DNA of 64,000 bases from contig JARLHI010000042.1 in assembly GCA_031292355.1 (NCBI GenBank), positions 124,001 to 188,000 on the forward strand. The letters run 5' to 3'. The notes beneath the pieces are model-generated. The model was not told where the DNA came from. It was given only the letters and a program-made list of their open reading frames with translations, and did no database searches. Positions 60,523 through 64,000 of the stretch are shown here, one piece after another (the stretch's first letter is position 1; each line of letters opens with the position of its first letter). The position numbers and the translations under genes were made by a program. Source of the stretch: Candidatus Obscuribacterales bacterium. GTDB lineage: Bacteria; Cyanobacteriota; Vampirovibrionia; Obscuribacterales; Obscuribacteraceae.

Positions 60523-62043
60523 TTGGTGACTGCAGAACACGAAGGCTCAAGGCTTAGAGACGAGCGCATAAAAAAACTCAACACGCTCAAGGAAAACGGC
60601 ATCAATCCGTATCCTTATGCCTTCGAGCGCACTCATCGCGCCGGCGAATTACAGGCCAAATATGCAGACTTAGCCCCTGAAGTAGAAACCGAAGACTTTG
60701 TCAGAGTCTGCGGCAGAATTATGAACGAACGCAACACCTGGATGTTTGTTGACGTAGTCGATGAATCGGGAAAAATCCAGGTTTTCTGCCACAAACAAAA
60801 TCTCAGCGAAGACAAGATCAAAGGACTCCGCCTATTCGACAAAGGTGATTTCATCGGCGTTGAAGGAACCATTCGCCGCACCAAGGCTGGTGAACTTTCT
60901 GTCAAAGTGACAAATTACGAAATGCTCGGCAAATCGTTGTTGCCACTGCCGATTAGCTGGGACGGATTCACCGATGTAGAGGCTCGCTACAGACATCGAT
61001 ACGTCGACATGATTATGCATCCTGAAGTGCGTGAGACTTTCAAAAAACGCTCGCTTGCAGTTCGATTCATTCGACGCTTTCTCGACGATCGCGATTGTCT
61101 GGAAGTCGAAACACCAGTTTTGCAAGTAGAAGCCGGTGGCGCTGACGCGCGGCCATTCGTGACGCACCACAATGCTCTCGATATGCAATTGTATTTGCGT
61201 ATCGCCACAGAGTTGCATCTGAAAAGACTGATTGTGGGTGGATTTGAAAGAGTCTACGAAATCGGTCGCATCTTTCGCAATGAAGGCCTAAGTACACGGC
61301 ACAATCCAGAATTCACAACACTAGAATTGTATTGGGCGTATGGCGATTACAATGATTTGATGAATTTGACAGAAGAAATGGTACTAGGTCTGGTGCAAGA
61401 ATTGCACGCAGGCAAAACGTCGTTGACCTATCAAGAACACGAGATGAATTTCGCCCGCCCCTGGAAGAAAATTCGCATGGCCGACGCCATCAAAGAAGTA
61501 ACGGGGCTTGATGTCAATTCGCTCAACACATTTGACGAAGCGCAAACTGCAGCCAAAGCACTGGGCGTCGAGATTAAAGATCTCGATTCAATAGGACACA
61601 TTGTCAACGCCATTTTTGAAGACAAAGTCGAATCAACGCTGATTCAACCGACCTTCATCACTGACTACCCATTCGAAACTTCGCCACTGACCAAACCCCA
61701 TCGCACAAACACGGGTGAAGTAGAGCGTTTCGAGCTCTTCGCGTACGGGCGAGAACTGGCTAATGGTTATTCTGAATTGACGGACCCAGAAGATCAAAGA
61801 AAGAGATTGGAAGACCAAGCTCGTAAAAAAGCGGCTGGCAATGCCGAAGCGATGCCTATGGATCTGGATTTCATCGAAGCGATGGAGTACGGAATGCCGC
61901 CATGCATGGGCATCGGCATTGGTATTGATCGACTGGTAATGCTTCTGACGAATTCCGCATCTATTCGCGACGTCATTCCATTTCCAACGATGAAACCTAT
62001 TGCTAAACATGGACAAAACGACGGCAAAGAAGAAAAATCCTGA
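60523..62043 (+). CDS. lysS: Lysyl-tRNA synthetase (class II)
   Basis: About 506 residues, the usual size. N-terminal OB-fold anticodon domain (VRVCGRIMNERNTWMFVDVVD, GKIQVFCHKQNL). The class II catalytic core has motif 2 (FRNEGLSTRHNPEFTTLELYWAYGDY) and motif 3 (MPPCMGIGIGIDRLVMLL); LANGYSELTDPEDQ is typical of LysRS. It charges tRNA-Lys. Starts in frame are TTG 60517, TTG 60523 and GTG 60526; the GAGGGG ribosome binding site (60510-60515) is seven bases before 60523, the best spacing. Its TGA overlaps the next ATG by one base. Confidence 0.96.
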   Translation: MVTAEHEGSRLRDERIKKLNTLKENGINPYPYAFERTHRAGELQAKYADLAPEVETEDFVRVCGRIMNERNTWMFVDVVDESGKIQVFCHKQNLSEDKIKGLRLFDKGDFIGVEGTIRRTKAGELSVKVTNYEMLGKSLLPLPISWDGFTDVEARYRHRYVDMIMHPEVRETFKKRSLAVRFIRRFLDDRDCLEVETPVLQVEAGGADARPFVTHHNALDMQLYLRIATELHLKRLIVGGFERVYEIGRIFRNEGLSTRHNPEFTTLELYWAYGDYNDLMNLTEEMVLGLVQELHAGKTSLTYQEHEMNFARPWKKIRMADAIKEVTGLDVNSLNTFDEAQTAAKALGVEIKDLDSIGHIVNAIFEDKVESTLIQPTFITDYPFETSPLTKPHRTNTGEVERFELFAYGRELANGYSELTDPEDQRKRLEDQARKKAAGNAEAMPMDLDFIEAMEYGMPPCMGIGIGIDRLVMLLTNSASIRDVIPFPTMKPIAKHGQNDGKEEKS

Positions 62044-62570
62044 TGACTCTTATTCGCGTATACGTTTTCAATCAGCAGTTGATCATTCCGACGGTTGCCC
62101 AAACAGAGGACGGCTTTTTCGTGGATTTAGGTCCAGTGAAAGTACTGACAATGAGGCAGCTGGAGCTGTGGGAACCGGCAATTCTAAAATCGCTTCTAAT
62201 CGGTAATGCGATCATACCCACACCCGATCCTGCAGATGAGCCCGGTTCTGCCATTCTCGATAAATTGAACATCCGCAAGTGGTCGACGTTTGAAACTCAA
62301 GCCATCATGTACACTCTGCACGACGGTGGACGCTATGTGATGCTGCATCGCACTGGCAAAGGTGCAAATGGAATGTGGGACAACAGCACAATGGAGCAGC
62401 GCAAATTTGATTCGCGCACACCCCGACCATTAGTAGTTGAAGCCTTGCTTTCCGATATCAAAAAGCAGCCTGAGTTCAAGCCGCCATCTACAGGTTTGAT
62501 GGTTTTGCCTAAAGAAGAAAAAGAAGCGAAAAAGGCACCACTGCAAATTACAGATCAGTCGAAAAAATAA
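62043..62570 (+). CDS. Hypothetical protein coupled to lysS
   Basis: 175 residues of unknown family. N-terminal half has beta-strand pattern (IRVYVFNQQLIIPTVAQTEDGFFVDLGPVKV), then a helical part (RQLELWEPAILKSLLIGNAIIP), WSTFETQAIMYTLHDGGRYVMLHR, and a charged tail (KEEKEAKKAPLQITDQSKK). No signal peptide. Coupled to lysS by a one-base TGATG overlap, so it is likely in the same transcript; its job is unknown. Confidence 0.75.
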   Translation: MTLIRVYVFNQQLIIPTVAQTEDGFFVDLGPVKVLTMRQLELWEPAILKSLLIGNAIIPTPDPADEPGSAILDKLNIRKWSTFETQAIMYTLHDGGRYVMLHRTGKGANGMWDNSTMEQRKFDSRTPRPLVVEALLSDIKKQPEFKPPSTGLMVLPKEEKEAKKAPLQITDQSKK

Positions 62571-62601
62571 GTCTAGTTAAATCCAACGCCTTCACAACTC
62601 A

Positions 62602-62640
62602 ACAGGTAAACTTGCAAGTTTACCTGTCAAGCTTTATACT
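62602..62640 (+). promoter_or_regulatory. 26-bp perfect palindrome over a sigma-70 promoter
   Basis: Bases 62602-62627 form a perfect palindrome (half-site ACAGGTAAACTTG). Inside it lies TTGCAA (62612-62617), 17 bases before TATACT (62635-62640). The ATG of the MarR gene (62648) is eight bases after the -10, so the transcript is nearly leaderless. This is a candidate MarR autoregulatory operator. Confidence 0.65.
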
Positions 62641-62647
62641 TCACGTT

Positions 62648-63073
62648 ATGAAGAAGAGCCGTGACACAGAGATTGCTGATTTAATTCAAGCGATACGCCT
62701 GCTCGTGCGCCGCTCACGGAGAGCCGGAGCTGCACAGGGGCTGTCGTGGACAGAAGCCGCCGTCCTGTCGCGCTTGAGCAAAGATGGACCGGCGACAACA
62801 GCAGAGCTCGCACGAGCCGAGAGTATGAAGCCTCAATCGATGGGCGCAAAAATAGTCGTTCTCGAAGAGCAAAAACTGGTCGAACGAAAGCGTCATCCAA
62901 GTGATGGACGCCAGGTTGTGATCGTTTTGACACCCCAGGGCTCAGCCGTTTGCAAAATGGTTCAGGATGCACAGCGGGCCTGGTTTGCAGATATTGTCGA
63001 AAAGCTTGACGACTCAGAACAAAGCACATTATTTACTGCAACCAAAATCATTCAACGTATGGGTGAGTTGTAG
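62648..63073 (+). CDS. MarR-family transcriptional regulator
   Basis: 142 residues, typical winged-helix MarR length: helix ADLIQAIRLLVRRSRRAG, HTH LSWTEAAVLSRLSKDGPATTAELARAESM, recognition helix KPQSMGAKIVVLEEQKLVER and wing KRHPSDGRQVVIVLTPQG; the C-terminal helix serves dimerisation. MarR proteins repress efflux genes and release DNA upon binding phenolic or other small ligands. ATG 62648 is chosen because it follows the -10 closely; the frame opens at 62612 inside the operator. Two bases separate its stop from the MFS exporter, so it probably controls itself and that exporter. Confidence 0.92.
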   Translation: MKKSRDTEIADLIQAIRLLVRRSRRAGAAQGLSWTEAAVLSRLSKDGPATTAELARAESMKPQSMGAKIVVLEEQKLVERKRHPSDGRQVVIVLTPQGSAVCKMVQDAQRAWFADIVEKLDDSEQSTLFTATKIIQRMGEL

Positions 63074-63075
63074 CC

Positions 63076-64000
63076 ATGAGTGGAACATTTAACAGCACTT
63101 TCCGGTCATTAAATGGTTACAACTACCGGGTCTGGGCAAGCGGTGCCATTGTCTCCAATATTGGCACATGGATGCAGCGAACAGCTCAAGACTGGATTGT
63201 GCTGACACAACTTACACATAATAATGCCACTGCTGTTGGTATCGTCATGGCGTTACAATTCGGACCGCAAGTTGCATTTTTACCGGTGACTGGATGGGCA
63301 GCAGATCACTTTGATAAACGCAAATTACTGGTGGCAACGCAGGCGGCAATGGGAGCATTGGCACTTGGTCTGGGATTGCTTACGGTCTCAGGATTAGTAC
63401 AGCTCTGGCATGTATACTTTTTCGCGTTTGGTCTGGGCTGTGTGACTGCCTTCGACTCACCGGCCCGCCAATCATTTGTTTCAGAAATGGTTGACGAAGC
63501 AAATTTGTCAAACGCGGTTGCTCTGAATTCCTCTTCTTTCAATGCAGCGCGCATGATTGGTCCGGCTGTAGCTGGCGTCCTCATATCATCGGTTGGCTCG
63601 GGCGTTGTATTTTTGATTAACGCTGCTTCTTTTGTCGCAGTTTTGTATTCGCTGAAATGCCTACGCGTCGAGGAATTGCATCACCGAGACCCGGTCAAAG
63701 CCAAGAAGGCTAAACTGGCCGATGGCTTTCGCTATATATCAAAACGCCCTGATATTAAAGCAATTTTGGTGATGGTGTTTTTAATCGGCACTTTCGGCTT
63801 AAATTTTCCAATTTATATATCAACGATGGCAGTCACGGCTTTTCATACCGGTGCAAGCAAATTCGGATTTTTGACCTCGATGATGGCGATGGGCTCCGTG
63901 ACAGGAGCCTTACTGAGCGCAAGACGCGATAAACCAAGAGTTGCTTTCTTATTTGCAGGCACTGCAATATTTGGTGCTGGCTTATTTGCGAGTTCACTGA
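63076..64000 (+). CDS. MFS exporter (EntS/MFS_3-like), 3'-truncated by window end
   Basis: Open to the right edge (308 codons visible). Begins MSGTFNSTFRSLNGYNYRVW. Membrane helices such as VGIVMALQFGPQVAFLPVTGW, the motif A-like loop GWAADHFDKRKLL, and GLGCVTAFDSPARQSFVSEMV place it in the EntS/MFS_3 exporter group, as does ALNSSSFNAARMIGPAVAGVLI (typical of that group). About seven helices are visible; the remaining ones lie beyond the window. Substrate unknown. It starts 2 bases after the MarR stop (ATG at 63076; TAG at 63071-63073), so it is co-transcribed from the palindromic promoter. Confidence 0.9.
   Translation, partial: MSGTFNSTFRSLNGYNYRVWASGAIVSNIGTWMQRTAQDWIVLTQLTHNNATAVGIVMALQFGPQVAFLPVTGWAADHFDKRKLLVATQAAMGALALGLGLLTVSGLVQLWHVYFFAFGLGCVTAFDSPARQSFVSEMVDEANLSNAVALNSSSFNAARMIGPAVAGVLISSVGSGVVFLINAASFVAVLYSLKCLRVEELHHRDPVKAKKAKLADGFRYISKRPDIKAILVMVFLIGTFGLNFPIYISTMAVTAFHTGASKFGFLTSMMAMGSVTGALLSARRDKPRVAFLFAGTAIFGAGLFASSL

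Overview
The window is a chromosomal segment (GC estimated by eye at somewhat under 50%) of an uncultured, diderm (Gram-negative-type) bacterium. Signs of two membranes are a complete RND/adaptor/TolC metal pump, several lipoproteins and many proteins with signal peptides. OmpR-type orphan regulators, paired LRV-repeat proteins, kinesin-light-chain-like TPR proteins, a KGG-repeat stress protein and heavy use of GTG/TTG starts would suit a non-photosynthetic relative of cyanobacteria (Vampirovibrionia/Obscuribacterales-like). That placement is a guess from style, not a proof. I see no tRNA, rRNA, CRISPR array, insertion sequence or prophage.

Layout. 1-2.7 kb: the end of hemL, a secreted protein, and an OmpR-type regulator whose phospho-acceptor Asp is Asn. 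2.8-10.7 kb: a surface-glycan region (two polytopic GT-C-like proteins, a metallo-beta-lactamase-fold protein, a GT2 transferase overlapping a DegT aminotransferase, and an SDR epimerase). 10.8-15.8 kb: a SUFU-domain protein and lepA, divergent from a homocysteine methyltransferase-MTHFR fusion. 15.9-24.5 kb: a seven-gene minus-strand operon (type III polyketide synthase, flavoprotein, YceI, lipoprotein adaptor, double ATPase, two ABC-2 permeases). This is the most interesting locus: it looks like synthesis plus export of a lipid-like polyketide or quinone. 25.2-31.7 kb: a CzcCBA-type divalent-metal efflux operon with a small secreted leader protein and a visible promoter/operator. 32-36.3 kb: small genes, KGG, TPR and LRV proteins and a VOC protein.

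36.7-49.7 kb centres on one-carbon, sulfur and propionate metabolism: cobalamin-dependent MetH, a PstS-like lipoprotein whose start overlaps a newly noticed 59-residue ORF, a secreted GH13 glucosidase, and cystathionine gamma-synthase/lyase with cystathionine beta-synthase (reverse transsulfuration). Divergent from these is a methylmalonyl-CoA mutase catalytic subunit lacking its B12 domain, followed by a GT2 transferase and an epimerase. The MTHFR fusion, MetH and CBS/CGL together can make methyl-THF, methylate homocysteine and drain it to cysteine.

49.7-64 kb: LOG-family hydrolase, KimA-like potassium importer, membrane-TPR protein, RpaB-like response regulator with a strong terminator, an LRV protein, gyrA divergent from lysS, and a MarR regulator whose promoter sits in a 26-bp perfect palindrome upstream of an MFS exporter cut off by the window end.
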